Shown here: positions 34,560-47,419 of the stretch, piece after piece
Layout of the letters: every line of letters begins with the position of its first letter
How positions within the stretch are numbered: the stretch's first letter is position 1
NCBI GenBank assembly: GCA_031002005.1
Contig: CM061920.1
Span: 45,672,610 to 45,736,609, forward strand
Origin: Vandiemenella viatica
Taxonomy: Eukaryota > Arthropoda > Insecta > Orthoptera > Morabidae
DNA: 64,000 bases
Direction: 5' to 3'
Position numbers and translations under genes: made by a program
The notes under the pieces: model-generated
Databases searched by the model: none
The model's input: the letters and a program-made list of their open reading frames with translations, nothing else
What the model was told of the DNA's origin: nothing

Positions 34560-36085
34560 AGAAAGGCCAAGAACAGGTATATATGAGAGAAAATAGATAA
34601 TTCAGTCAATAAGATGAAAACTATATGGAATATAATAAAAACTGAAACAGGAAAACCTGTAAATCACTCTAAAGACATAAAAATAGAAAAAATTGATCTG
34701 TTCATATTGAAGTAGGGGAAGTTTGTGAAATATTTAACAAACATTTTACTTCAGTAGTAGAGAAATTAGGCATAGAAAAGCAATCCCCACATAGTGCCCT
34801 AAGGCTTCTTCAGACTTCTTTCCCAAATAGTTTTGTGGAAATGCAATTGCCACCAGTAACAGTCTCAGAAATAACACGAAACAATTGAAACCTAAAAATT
34901 CTTTCAGCTATGACAATATTTCAAGCAAATTACTGAAAAGATGTTCAGATTGTATCAGTCGTGTACTTGCCAACATTTGTAATGAATCCTTAATGCAAGG
35001 TGTTTTTCCAAATACACTAAAATATGCAGTTGTAAAACCGGTTTAAAAAAAAGGAGAAGTAACATGTGTATATAACTATCATCCCATTTCATTACTTTCA
35101 GGATTCTCAAAGATTTTTGAGAAAAGTCATGTACTGTAGAGTAATAAAACATATTACACAAAATAATATCCTCACTAAATCAGAATTTGGGTTCCAATAA
35201 GGATCAGCTATAGAAATAGCTATATATTCGTTTTCAAATAACACATTTGAGGAACTGAATAATAAAATGAGTCCTGTAGGAATATTTTGTGATCTTGCAA
35301 AAACATTTGACTGTGTTAATCATTAATTACTTTTGAATAAAATGTATTACTATGGTATTTATGGAACCGCAGGTAAATAGTTTAAATCATACATGGAAAG
35401 TCGATTGCAAAATGTTTCCATTTTTGGTTCTAAAATAAGTAAAGATGCTTCATCAGTCTGGGAGAAGATAAAACATGGAATTCCACGAGGTTCTGTCCTA
35501 GTACCCATCCTCTTTTTGTTGTTCATCAATGACCTTCCTGGAAACTAATCTGACAAAGTCAAGAGTGTTTTATTTGACGATGACACTAACCTGACTGTGA
35601 GAAAAACACCAAACAGCTATCTAGAATTTAATGTAAATGAATTGCTTAGTGAAGAAGCAAATTAGTTTAAGGCAAATTCGTTAAAATTAAATTTTGAAAA
35701 AACTCATTATATTAGGCTTAAAACAAAAAAGTATGCACAGCAAGATTTACAAGCAAGCTATAACAATAACAATATTAGAAACAAAGAGCATAAATTCCTT
35801 GGTATTAAAATAGATGGGAAACTCTGTTAGCACGAACGTATCACTTCATTACTGAAGAAGTTAAGTAGCGCCACCTTTACAATACGAACACTTTCTCTAA
35901 CAGCCGATTTAGAATTAACGAAACAGGTGTACTCCTCATATTTGCATTCAGTAATGTCGTATGGCATAATTTTTTGGGAGAAACTCTACACAGAGTAAAA
36001 AGTTTTCATAGCACAGAAAAGAGCTATTAGGATGTTGTGTAGGGTAAAACCAAGAACTTCTTAAGATAACTTATTAAAAAAACTC
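34560..36085 (+). pseudogene. Second decayed LINE reverse transcriptase (Jockey/CR1-type)
   Basis: From 34700 the sequence reads EVCEIFNKHFTSVVEKLG, a linker typical before LINE RTs. RT blocks are legible through stops: NYHPISLLSGFSKIFEK (35070), GIFCDLAKTFDCVNH (35280; palm A with a stop just after), YYGIYGTAGK and FKSYMESRLQNVSIFGSK (35350), GIPRGSVLVPILFLLFINDL (35480) and VLFDDDTNLTVRKT (35570; usual FADD is FDDD). The thumb KFLGIKIDGK follows at about 35800. No endonuclease precedes it, so it is 5'-truncated. It lies directly behind another LINE in the same direction. Confidence 0.65.
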
Positions 36086-37699
36086 AATATTCTTACAATG
36101 ACGTCTGAGTATATATATTCTCTCATGTGCTTTGTCATGGATCATTTTAACCTGTTAACTTCTAATTCACAGATACACAGATATAATTATGGACCTTATT
36201 TCAAAAGTTTTCATTTATATATTTATTTATACTTTTTATTACTATTATTTTTCATTGATTATTATTATTATTTCCCATTTTAATCTTTCTTATGATTTAG
36301 ACTTGCAGTTATATTATCAATGAATGTAATCTTTCTCGGCGTTGTTTATTTAGTTATATTATCGTTGCTCCCCCCCCCCCTCCCCATGTAAGGGAAAAAC
36401 CAATATACTGGGGTGTAGTATAGGTTTAATCATCTTAACTGAATTTTAATTTGTCGAAAGATCTTCTGAATCTGCATTAATAAATTTAATTGACCATCTG
36501 TCCGCCTGGATTACAAGTCGTGAAGAAGAAGAATTTCCTGACTAACCCCTTTTAGAAAATTTATCGGTCCATGGTCTCTGCAAATAGTCACTGGCGAGAA
36601 AAAGTCAACATGGCGGTAATTTGACCATGATGCCTCTTTGAGTTCAACCCAACCTGAAATCAACCCGACTAACAGACTAGCACACAACGACATGACGAAA
36701 CATTCTAGCGCAAATCCACTACACACAACATTCCTGGATAAAGACTCCGAGATCGCTCCCACGTCCCTCTATATACCCTCAGCCGGATGATAGGTGTAAT
36801 GCACCGCTTACCAAAAAGAAGCCTAAAAAGATGTGATTATAGAATGTTCAATATTTAACTGTGTGAAGCTTGGCCTTTAAGGTTTAGAAAATGTATTTGG
36901 CTAAAATTCTAAAATAATTAGCTTTCTTGTAAATTAAATTAAGTTTGCTGGCACATTGGTAATGAGTTTCCGAAAAACAATTGGTGAACCCCCGATATGT
37001 AAGTTAATTTGAGCAATTTTTATGCGACTCTGCTGAATTACAAATTATTGTGATAAAATTAGTGTCACTGTGTTCTACGTTTGCTCCTGATTTCAAAGGT
37101 GTAATTTTTATTAATATCGGTGGTGAATTAGCAAAGTAATCTATTTAAAAAAATCTGGTTTGGAATTGTTCAGACTCTATAATGTAAAAACCGGTATCTT
37201 TTTAATAATTATTCAAGTGTTGTTTATATTGAAAAGGTGATGTTATGTGAATTTTCTTTGAATGTAGTTACGTGTTTTAACAGTACTTAGTTACGGAAGT
37301 GGTCTGGTTTGATTACAGTTTAATTTCGAAAACTACCACGTTTTGGTTTATGACGAAATAACTTTAAAATTGATTTAATCTTTGTTCTGCTGCATGGAAT
37401 GTTTTGAAACTTTAATATGTTATACTAGATTTTTCGTTCTTTCAGGAAATTTGTGTTTTAGTTCGGGCAATTATCGAAACATGTAATTAAAAATGTTGAA
37501 AGTGCAAGTGTGTGTATCGAGGTGTTTAAAATTTTATTTATCCTATTTACATGGCCTGAAAGTACTGAATTTTAGTGAATTTAACTCTCTTTCTGATTAT
37601 TATTATTTCAAAATTACTTTACTGCATCGAAAAGTGTTAAGAATTAGTGAAATTATTACGTAACAAAAATCGATTGTTTACAAATTGGATAGTAATGGA
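36086..37699. other. Intronic DNA with minus-strand promoter-like block
   Basis: 36370 holds a C run. From 36500 to 36800 the DNA is less AT-rich, and its minus strand contains ggctgagggtatatagaggg, a TATA-box context as in LTRs. 36800-37690 is AT-rich and shares tgcatcgaaaagtgtt and acgtaacaaaaatcgattgt with 45.84 kb and 1.9 kb. No gene was found. Confidence 0.3.
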
Positions 37700-38060
37700 T
37701 TACCCTAATAGCATTGAGTCTCCCATTGTGCACTATGGGGGTGGATGTAGGTAGCTATGGTGGTAGAAAGTGATCGACCTGACGCACTTTAATATTTCGA
37801 CCAAAGACGTGTGTGTCCCTATATTTCTCCTTGCAGCTCCAACTAGCTAGCTCAGACTATGGGTGTTAGTGTGTGAGTAGCCTCCGAGCTACCATCGTGC
37901 ACTATGGTGGTTACGTGGTGGTAGTTATGGGGGGTGTCGGAGATACGGTGGCATTTTGAAAGTGGCATTTTCTTATTTTGACTAAGATGTTTGTGTGTCT
38001 ATATTTTAGCTTGCAGCCACAGCTTCCTTGCTCTGACCACTGTTGTTTGTGTGTAGTAGT
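37700..38060 (-). repeat. 187-bp-monomer repeat, copy 3 (inverted, partial)
   Basis: Its minus strand carries the same words as the copies at 757 and 28704: tagtgcacaatgggagact, ctaccaccatagctac, and aaatatagggacacacacgt. About two monomers remain. It immediately precedes the tandem array and Helitron that follow. Confidence 0.6.
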
Positions 38061-38289
38061 AGCATGAACTCTCGCAGTGGCATGCATGAAGTGTCAGTGA
38101 GGTTGCGTGTTGGTAATTATGGGTCTATGGGAAACATGGTGGTTGATATTGGTATATATTTAGAATTAGATGTGTGTGTGTTGGTTAACGTGGAATGGTT
38201 AACGTGGAACAGTTTCTTTATTCAAAGAAAATGTTTGAAAAATTATTTTGAATTTTCTAGTGCAGAGCTCTGGTGTTTGTGTGGCTGAA

Positions 38290-39290
38290 AAATTAAAAAA
38301 TGAGTGGTTAAGTGTGAAAAGGTAATATATAAAGATAAAAAAAATGCCAATGTGTAAAATTGAATATTCACTATTTCGATTCGTATCTTTGACTTTTATA
38401 AACAAAAGTGCATGTATAAGTGTGTTAGATGAGTTTTATAAATAAGAGCGTGCGTATAACAGAATAATTAAAAACTGACGTATGGAAATTAAAAATATAA
38501 AGATAAAAGTTGCAATGTGAATCTAAATCGTATCTTTGACTTTTATAAATAAACATGTTTGCATAACAGAAAACTTAAATGGTGAATAATGGCGTCCGAA
38601 ATGAAAAATATATCAGTTGACTTTTATAAATAATGCTGTGCATATAAAAGAAAAATTAAAAACTGCATAGTGTAGCATGAAAAGTAAAAATACAATGATA
38701 AAAAATGAAAAGTGTAAAGGAGAATATTTGTTATCTCTGATCCTATCTTTGTCTTGTATAAATAAAGTGTCTATATAACAGAAAATTTGGGAAGTGAATA
38801 GTGAAGTGTGGAAAATAAATTTATATCAGTTGACTTTTATATATAACAGTCTAAGTACAGCAGAAAACTTAAAATATGAATAGTGTAGTTTGAAAAGTAA
38901 AAATGTAAAGACAAAAAATGCCGAAGCGAAAAGGAGATTTTCACGACTCGGATCATATCTTTGCCTTTTCTACATACAAGTGTATGTAGAGTTATATAAG
39001 GCAAAATGTGATGCACATGCATCAGTTGACTTTAATAAATAAAAGTGTATGTATAACAGGAAATTTAAAAATTGAATAGTGAAGTGTGAAGAGTAAAAAT
39101 ATAGTGATGAAAAATGCCATAGGTAAAAGATAGTGTAGAGAAATTATACTGAGGAAGAACGATAGGAGAGTGTGTGGGACGATTTCTGACACTATATAAG
39201 GTGAAGTGTATGCGCAACAGAAAAAGTGAATTGTAAAGTGTAAAAAGTTAAAATATAAAAATTAAAATGCCAAAATGTAAAAGAAAATGT
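38290..39290 (+). repeat. Irregular ~80-130-bp tandem array upstream of the Helitron ORF
   Basis: The phrase gacttttataaataaa...gtataacagaaaa recurs near 38390, 38532, 38618, 38830 and 39026, with weaker copies between. It alternates with aaaaatgcca or atgccgaagcgaaaaggaga (38338, 38917, 39113, 39267), which looks like repeated copies of an ORF start (M-P-K-R-K-type). It may be a duplicated leader or start region of the Helitron gene. Confidence 0.55.
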
Positions 39291-39299
39291 TTACAATCT

Positions 39300-40160
39300 T
39301 GAATAGCATCACAAAGGTAAAAGATGGCACCGAGAAGTGAAACTTAGAAAGAAAGAGAAGCACGTCTAACACTGCGGCAAGAAAATTATTGACGGAACAG
39401 AGGTATTCAGGCAGAAGAATAACGTGAAAATTGGTAATGATGCAGATGGAATAAGCCAACTATTATGCATAGAAACAGAAACAAGTGCACAGACAAATTA
39501 AATAAATAAACAGGATGGTGATAGAATAAGTAACCTTCCATCAGGGGTGCAAGTCGATGTGCAATTATCGCAAACTACTGTGCATTCTGTACGCGAAAGG
39601 AGGCGATATTCGAGATCGCGAATCACATTGCTAAGGCGAAAGATTGTGATGAGAAAGAGAAGCACCTCTAACACTGCAGAAAGGAAATTATCGACAGAAC
39701 AGAGGTATTCAGCAGAAGAAAAACATGAAAATTGTAATGAAGCAGATTGAATAAGCAAACCATTACACAGAGAAACAGAAGCAGGTGCACAGACGAATGA
39801 AATAAATAAACAGGATAGAGGTAGAATGAGTAACCTTCCATCAGTGGTGCAAGTCGATGTCTAGTTATCGCAAACAACTGTGCATGCTGTGTGCAAAAGG
39901 AGCTGATATTCGCGATCTCGAATTGCATGGTGCGGAGAAATGAAACTGAAGAAGAAAGACTAGCACAAGTAACGTTGGTATGAGACAATTATCGATGGAA
40001 CGGAGAAAATCATGCAGAAGGACAACGTCAAAATATTAGTGAAACAGATCGAAGAAGACAAAGATTACGCAGTGAAAGAGGAACAGGTGCACAAACGGAT
40101 CAAAGAAATAAACAGAATAGAGATAGAATGAGTAACGTATAATTAGGCGTACAGGTTAAT
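39300..40160 (+). repeat. Three ~300-bp coding-type repeats in Helitron N-terminus
   Basis: The block gacggaacagaggtattcag...cagaagaa...acatgaaaattg...agaaacagaagcaggtgcac recurs at about 39385, 39695 and 39990 with drift. In frame it gives TEQRYSAEE-type Arg/Glu-rich repeats such as RSTSNTAERKLSTEQRYSAE (39657). Repetitive Arg/Glu N-termini are common in arthropod Helitron proteins. Confidence 0.6.
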
Positions 40161-43100
40161 TCTCAATTATTGGAAATGAACTGTGCATGCTGTGCACCAA
40201 ACAAGTCTTGAACACGAACCGTTTCATTTTGATCCAAGTAAAGATTATAATGTACATCCAGATGTAATAATTGGGAAAATGGATAAAGTATGTAATTTTT
40301 GCAAAGCCAAAAAATTCAAAGGAGAAACGCCAAGGGCGTAGTTTGCTAGCACTAAATTTTCCGCTGGCTGAATTTTTTAAATATATGAATGGAGAAACAC
40401 CAAAATCCAAAGACTTCTTACAAAAAATTAGACGTTACAACTCATGCTTCAAAATGCATCATTTGGAGCAACAGCAGTAATGGAGGAATGATTTAATCTG
40501 GTGATTAGAGTGTAAGGGCAAGTGTATCATAAAATAGGGTCATTATTACCACTTCCAAATGAAACACCGAAGTTTTTACACATTTACTTCATAGGAAATT
40601 AAGGAGATGAAGTTGATCAATGCTCGGTTAATTTCGCAGGGTTGAGTTGAGATGTAATACTTGATCTACAGCATTTCTTGCATAAACATAATAATGTATT
40701 AAGAATGTTCAAGACTGCAATGGACAAAATGGTCTCAGACAAGTACAAAATAATAATTAGGGCTGTTAAAATTCCAATTGGAGAGCATGAAAGACGATTC
40801 ATTTCGCTTCAAATAAATGAAGTGGCGGTAGTAATCGTGGATAATTAAAGTGGTTATCAGGACATTGTCGTACAATGAAGGAGCAATCACTTGCAACGTA
40901 TTGTGGAAACTATTTGCATTTATATCCGTTAATATTTTGGCAAGGCAAAGTTTTTAATATTCAACAAGTTAACCCAAAAACAAATAAAAAGACAAATAAA
41001 ACAGTAACTTCGAAACAGTTTTAAGCATATGGTGTAATGGACAGAGAAAATGAATATAATCATGTAATTAACTGTCAGCATTTATTTCAACAGTTTATTG
41101 TTGATATCTATGCAAAAATGGAGTCAGAAAGACTGCTCTACATTCGCCAAAATCAAAGCAAGTTATGAACAGATAAATACATTCATTTACAGAATGTGAT
41201 AGCCGATGATGGTAATATTGAAAATCTTAGCATCTACGTTCACCGGTAACCCCAGACATATGCACGAATATGCCCAAGATGTTATGACTTACGTGAAGAA
41301 ACATGGCCGACCTGACTTTTTGGAAGGAAATTGAAGATGAATTACAGTATGGACAAACACCACCTAATAGACATGACATAACATATTGACATGACATGAC
41401 ATAATGACTAGTGTTCAGACAAAAGCAAGTCAAATTCATTGATATGATTGTGAAGAGTCGCATTTTTGGAGGCGCCATCTGCTGGATATATTCAATTGAA
41501 TGGCATAAAAGATGATTGCCACATTCACACAATTTAATTTGGCTAAAAGAGAAAATTCGTTCAAATCATATCCATGACATTTTCAAGGCTGAGTTTCCAA
41601 ATCCAACTGAAGATCCCGTGTTTTATGAAATAATCGTATAAAATATGATACATGGACCATGTGGAGTACTTAACATTCGATCACCTTGTATGAAAGATAA
41701 CAGATAATCAAAGCGGTATCCGAGACCATTTTTAAGTGAAACACATACGGGTGAAGATGGTTATCTAAAATATAGACGTCGACCACCAAGTGAAGGATGA
41801 TTTACGCAAAAATCAAGCTGAGAAATGACCTACAAGTAGAAATTGACAATCAGTGGGTAGTGCCACACAATCCGCTATTATCGAGGATGTTTCAAACACA
41901 TATCAACGTAGAATATTGCAGTTCTGTCAAGTCAGTATGGGTGTAAATATATTAACAAAGAAGTGATATGGCTGTCTTTGAAGTAAAAAATGAAAATAAA
42001 TATGTTGAAATTTTGCGATATCAAATGGGACGATGTATCAATAGTAATGAGGCAGTTTGGCATATATTAGGTTTTCCGATTCACGACAGAGATCTAGCAG
42101 GTGTTCATTTAGCAGTCCATCTTGAGAGTGGATAACGAGTGTATTTTACAAGTCAAACCGCACAAAGAGTTGCAAACCATGCCGCCAGTACGACCCTGAC
42201 TGCATTTTTCGAATTGTGCCAAAATGACCCATTTGCATCAACACAGAGGTTCCCAATTATTACACATGGGGCGCATCACTAAAAATATTCAATTGATGGA
42301 AGAGATGAATTCCTGTAGAAGATTTTGAAGGAGTATTCAAAGGTAATGGTGTTGGTCGAGCATACACAGTTCATCCAAAAAACCCAGAATGTTTTTACTT
42401 ATGTCTACTGCTTCACGAAATACATGGACCAACATCATTTGAATATCTTCCATCAATAGACAGTTACATTTGCGAAATGTGCCGGGAGGCATGTCAGTGC
42501 CGCATTATATTAGAAAATGACAATCATTGGGATCAAGCAGTTAGAAAGGTTGCACAAGTAGCAAGAGCATATCAAGTACGAGAGCTTTTTGCAATAATTC
42601 TAACAGCGTGTAATCCCTCAAATATCGCGACAGCCTGAGTGACAATATTTTAAACAGAGTGTGGAGAGACCATCCGGATTTGGATGTTACTTTCAATGAC
42701 CATATTTATAATGAAGCATTGATAATGTTAGAGAATTGATGTTTAACGATGAGCAACCAAAGTTTAATTCAACTTGGCGCACAACCTCCCGTGAGAAGTG
42801 AGTAAGACGTAGTTAGTTCAGAATTGACGAAAGAACTCAGTTATAATATAAGAGAATTGAATTGTTACATCAAAGATAATGAACCGAAATTAACCCAAAC
42901 ATAACAGGTTATTTATGACAGAATCAGTAATCGTATTGAAACAGATGAAGGGGGAATTATCTTTTTAGATGTACCAGGAGACACTGGTGAAACATTTGTT
43001 ATTAATTTGATCTTGGCTAAAATTCAACTGAAAAAGCAAATTGCATTAGCATTGGCATTATCTGGAATTGCTCCCATGTAAATGGAAGGCGGGAAAACGG

Positions 43101-44190
43101 CACATTCTGTGTTAAAATTACCATTAAATGTAGCTGAACAAGAGAATCCAGTCTGTAATATAACCAGATTTTCTGTACGTGGTCAGATTTTATTGCGATG
43201 CAAAATTATAATATGGGATGAATGTACAATGGCTCACGATAAGTCACTCAAAGTGCTAGATAAAACATTACTGGATCTTCGGAAGAACAAAAATCTAATG
43301 GGAGGAATTTTATTGCTACTATCAGGAGGTTTTTGACAGAAATTGCTGATAATTCCAAAATCAACATCAGCTGACGAAATAAATGTATATTTATAGCGAT
43401 TAATGTTTTGGGATCATGTTGAAAAGTTAACTCTAACAGAAAATATATGTGCAAAAATTACAGGAGATCCGAGAACACAAGCATTTGCTGAAAAATCTTT
43501 TGAAAATTGGAAATGGTGCCTATCCACTGAATCCTGACTCAGGTAAACTTATTTTAACAGAAGAATTGTGCAACGTGGTAGACACGAATGAAAAAGTGTA
43601 TCCATGTACAGAAAAAAACTACGTTAATAAAGAATGTGTTATGTGAGCTAACTATTTTAACTACAAAGAATGATGTAGTGCAACTAATAAATGAGCAGAT
43701 TCAAAATATCATACCAGAGGAAGAAAAAAATATAAAAATCGATAGATGCAACTATGGATCTAGATGAACTTTCCGACAGAATTTTTAACTACACTAAGTA
43801 CTACTTTGCATATATTGAAGGTAAAAATTTGATTGCTAGTTACACTATTACGAAATCTTGATTTGCCTAAATTTTGTAATGGCACAAGATTATGCATAAA
43901 ACAGCTGCTAAACAACATCATTGAGGTGGTAATCCTAACCGGAAAAGAAAATTGGTTTTTCATACCAAGAATCCCACTAATTTCAAATGATTTGTCATTT
44001 TGTTTCAAACGGTTACAATTTCCAGTGAGATTAGCTTATAGTATGATCATAAATAAGGTACAGGGTCAAACTTTCCACTATTGCGGGCTTAATTTGAAAG
44101 ACTCCTGTTTCTCACACCTGTCATCTTTATGTTGCTTTTTCATGTGTCAGACAAGCAGAAAATCTATTTGAATATGCTCCAGACAGCAAA
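39300..44190 (+). pseudogene. Helitron Rep/helicase gene, long but decayed
   Basis: The order is canonical for an arthropod Helitron. First a repetitive charged N-terminus (39300-40160). Then Helitron_like_N: VYHKIGSLLPLPNETPKFLH (40530), LHKHNNVLRMFKTAMDKMVS, then KIPIGEHERRFISLQINEVA (40760). The Rep region shows GNPRHMHEYAQDVMTYVKKH with GRPDLF (41250), the (C)KYINKE tyrosine-motif area (41945), ILRYQMGRCINSNEAVWHIL (42010) and TTLTAFFELCQNDPFAST (42190). The helicase has Walker A as PGDTGETF (42975; the usual Lys is Glu), Walker B as IIWDECTMAH (43210), and a PVRLAYSMIINKVQGQTF motif (44025). Many stops and frame changes, plus a gap in Rep after GRPDLF, make it inactive. Confidence 0.85.
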
Positions 44191-44344
44191 ACATCAAATA
44201 GTTTATAAAAATTTATGTCTATAAAATTATTCAGTATGTAGGAAGTAGGATTTTTGTATACTTAATGTGTAAGATATTTATGTAGAAAAATGCTAAATAT
44301 GCTGCTGTCGTGTCATTTTTACTCTGCAAACGCCTTATCTGCTG

Positions 44345-44930
44345 ATGCCTGTGAGTGGGTAGATGGCAGTACAACAGTGTATAGTTTCTTGTTACACCAG
44401 TGAGTGTTGGCCAGACAGTGTTTCTAAATTTGAGAAGTCTGCAGAACAATGTGTCAAATATAGTGTCTCTGGTGAATAGAACTTTCTCTAATAATGGCTA
44501 CAATCGTGGGCAGATTGGTTGTGCATTAAGGAAGAAGGAAGACAGACAGAAAGATTGTGTTGACACCAAGGGCATTGCCTTCATTCCATTTGTGGGTGCA
44601 CTAAGTTCTAAAACAGATTGTTTATCAAACAGGGAGTCAAGATATTTTCAGACCACCCACAAAAACTAAAAACTTGGTTGTCAGCATTAAGGTTTACTTG
44701 GGATTACAAATCCCTGGTGTTGACTACATACCATGTGAATGTGGTCATGCTTACAGCCAATGAACCCAACGGCATGCCTGGTTCAGGAAGAAATAATATC
44801 TGTGGTGTGAGAACACAATGTCCAAAAGGGGCATATATTTAAATACGAAGAAACATTAATTTTAGCTCATGCCAGCGATTTTTGGGACAGTATAATCTTA
44901 TGTAAGGAGCAAAGCCATAACAGGGTTGTA
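44345..44930 (+). pseudogene. Penelope-like element, RT end plus GIY-YIG remnant
   Basis: A frame at 44400 onwards contains FSNNGYNRGQIGCALRKKED and GIAFIPFVGALSSK, the thumb region of Penelope-like RTs. After a frame change, RPPTKTKNL and LQIPGVDYIPCECGHAYSQ (44700-44760) correspond to the GIY-YIG nuclease opening, with GVDY for GVY and AYSQ for YIGQ, so the nuclease active site is degraded. A third frame gives HNVQKGHIFKYEETLILAHA (44820). The upstream RT core is missing. It abuts the decayed Helitron on the same strand. Confidence 0.75.
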
Positions 44931-45490
44931 GTATGTCTTCCTCTTACCACTTGCATCATTCAGAGAATACAACCTTTCGATCCCAAGTAAGGGACTAAAC
45001 TGCCTGTCAGGGTTAGGATACCAGTTCATCACCTTACTTCCATCTTGAACAAAGTTTTATAAAAGTTAAACCGTGAAAATTATACCTGGGATGAAATCAA
45101 CTGTAATCATTTAATGTTGGTCGCCACTTCCTTAATTTGACCTCAGGAAAGAAAAGGTTAGGGTGTAACTACGAAAATAAAATCACTGTTCAAATTTAAT
45201 ATTCACTATATTCTTGAAATAAAAGTTCGCTGTTACAGTTGAAAGGCTATCAGACAATCATTTACTAAGGAAAGCAGGTTATGAAACGAAGACGACAGAC
45301 CGAAAACCCCTGCTTGGAAGTTCACACCACATTGCACTACTCAAACTTTCCATGATGGCTGACCCAAAAGCATGTTGCCCAACCGACCGTTTCCTGCTCA
45401 AGCAAAACTTCGCATGGCCTGGAGCAACGGGTCTGATCCGCTTGAGATTCCTGGCCCAATAAATTTCTGTGGTGGTCTGAACGTATTCTG
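44901..45490. repeat. LTR-like repeat related to 30.6 kb
   Basis: It starts tgtaaggagcaaagccataa with cagggttgtagtat, matching tgtaaggacaaaggccgata at 30601. Both copies reach a ggtcgccac word 130-210 bp later. TG start and moderate GC suggest an LTR, but no end or target duplication was found. Confidence 0.35.
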
Positions 45491-47419
45491 AAAATGGTTT
45501 CTTTTACTGACTTTCGTTAATTTACTCGTAATTTTAAATACTGTGTGAGCCATGCCAGTTTGAATGCTTGTTATTTTGAAAACAATCTCTGGTTTGTCTA
45601 ACTGTCTGTAATGATTTAAAATTTTAGTATGATGTACCAGAAGAAATTAAGTTTTTATTCCCTTTTCAGCTGATTTAAAATACTGCTTTAATATTGTGGT
45701 TTCACAAAGTTTAGAATGCAAGTTTATTTTATGGATTTTAATACCGGTGTTTTCATGTTTTAAATTATTTTAAACTCTTGATTATGGTTTATTTCTAACA
45801 GAATTTACTTTCTAATGGTTAATCGTTATTATAACTTTTACAGCATCGAAAAGTGTTGTATAATATTGATATTATGTCATAAAAAAGTTTTATGTTCACC
45901 ACAGATGGATATTTCGCTATTTTAGCTATTTAGATAAGTTAGCATTTTTATTTTCATTCTTTAAGGCTGCTTTATGGTCTATATTAACTGTTTAGTTGGT
46001 TTAGGGGCTTCAAATTGTGTATATGGCTGTGGACTGTGGTATCGGTATCTGCATTAGGCCTGTTCCCCATGCCCCAAAGTGAATAGCTAGAATTTAATGA
46101 ATTCTAAGGTAGCTTATGCGCCCCTGGAAGATTGAAGTTGTTTTTGAAATAAAAAACTACCTGAAATCTTGTAAAGATCAAATCCCCTGGGTCGCTTTGT
46201 CATCCATTCTCTCTCTCTCATTCATACCCAAATTATCATTATTTTTCCAAAACTCAAAGTCATCTAAATATCAAACATAAGCATCAAAGAAAAATATCAA
46301 AATATCAGATTATCAAAATATCAAACATCAAAGTATCAAAGAAGAATCCTCTTAATCCTAGTACAAAATGTTACATGCTTAAAAATCGTTTCCTTTATAA
46401 AAATCTATGTTTATGAATTATTAAATTCTCTTTGTAAAGAACGTCTTTAATTTAGTAAACGTTAATTTCTTTCTAAAATATTTCTTCATTTTGTGTATTT
46501 AAGTCCTAAAACTAGCAGATATTCACTTGTTTCAGTCTGTATAAATTGCTCATTTTTCCCAACACATCTTATACTCCCTGTCGCAGATGGAAACTGGGCT
46601 TCTATTGTATTTATACAAAGCAATGCCCTACAGCATATTCTGCTGAACACACCTTTGCCTCTGGCTCCTGGCGCAGCAGGTCTACCTTGGGGGCCTCGGC
46701 CAGTTAGCTGTTCTGCGAACAAACCAAACAAATGCAAAGTGTTTGAGAGACTTATCTTTTGAACTTATATCCTAATAAAAGAAACAAGGGGGAAAAAATA
46801 TAAAGAAAACATACAAATTAAAATGATTTATAGACAAAAATTTAGTCTTATAAAGAGGCATGTCATCCCTCGATCAATGTCGGCCATTTACAAGGAAAAG
46901 TAGTGACAACTAAATACTTCCCAGAGAGCCAGGAAGATATTTGAAAAGGAAAAATAATTCACATTTAATGAAATTATGGTTCAGTTGAGTGAACATACAA
47001 AACCTCAAGACAACATATGCCTAGAAACAAGTAATATCTGATTATTCTGTTTATGCTCATAAAAATACAATCATTGCAAATAGTGAAATAAAAAATGTCT
47101 CTATTGGCTCTGAGTATTTAGAGTCTTAAATCCTAAAGCTTAAAACTAAGTGTTTTAAAGAATACAGGCATTCTTCAAAAATAAAGAAAAATCATATAAA
47201 CACCCCCCCCCCCCTCCCCCCAAAAAAACTTTATAATGAATGGCTTTGGGTATAATTGTTATAATAACTTACAGAAAGGGATTATACTTGATGAATAAGA
47301 AGGAAAAAAAGTTTCCTTGTGCAGCAGTATACTGCTGAAAATTTGTCAATCTTTTTAACTTTTTTCATAAGGGGTATACAACAGAGTTGTTAAAAATCAG
47401 TAAACTGGTTAAATGTAAT
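45491..47419. other. Intronic DNA, no gene recognised
   Basis: 46250-46345 is a degenerate tatcaaaatatcaaa simple repeat. 46560-46740 is richer in G+C; its minus strand reads GPQGRPAAPGARGKG, which is suggestive of collagen-like repeats but too short to call. 47200-47226 has C/A runs. The rest is AT-rich. Confidence 0.3.

Noticed and set aside
38290..39290. CRISPR-like array
   Set aside because: Repeat spacing and sequence are irregular, spacers are not unique, and the context is a eukaryotic Helitron.
46486..46762. Collagen-like GPQGRPAAPGARGKG on the minus strand and a mirrored plus-strand frame
   Set aside because: Only about 15 residues, no splice sites in phase, and surrounding frame has no family match.
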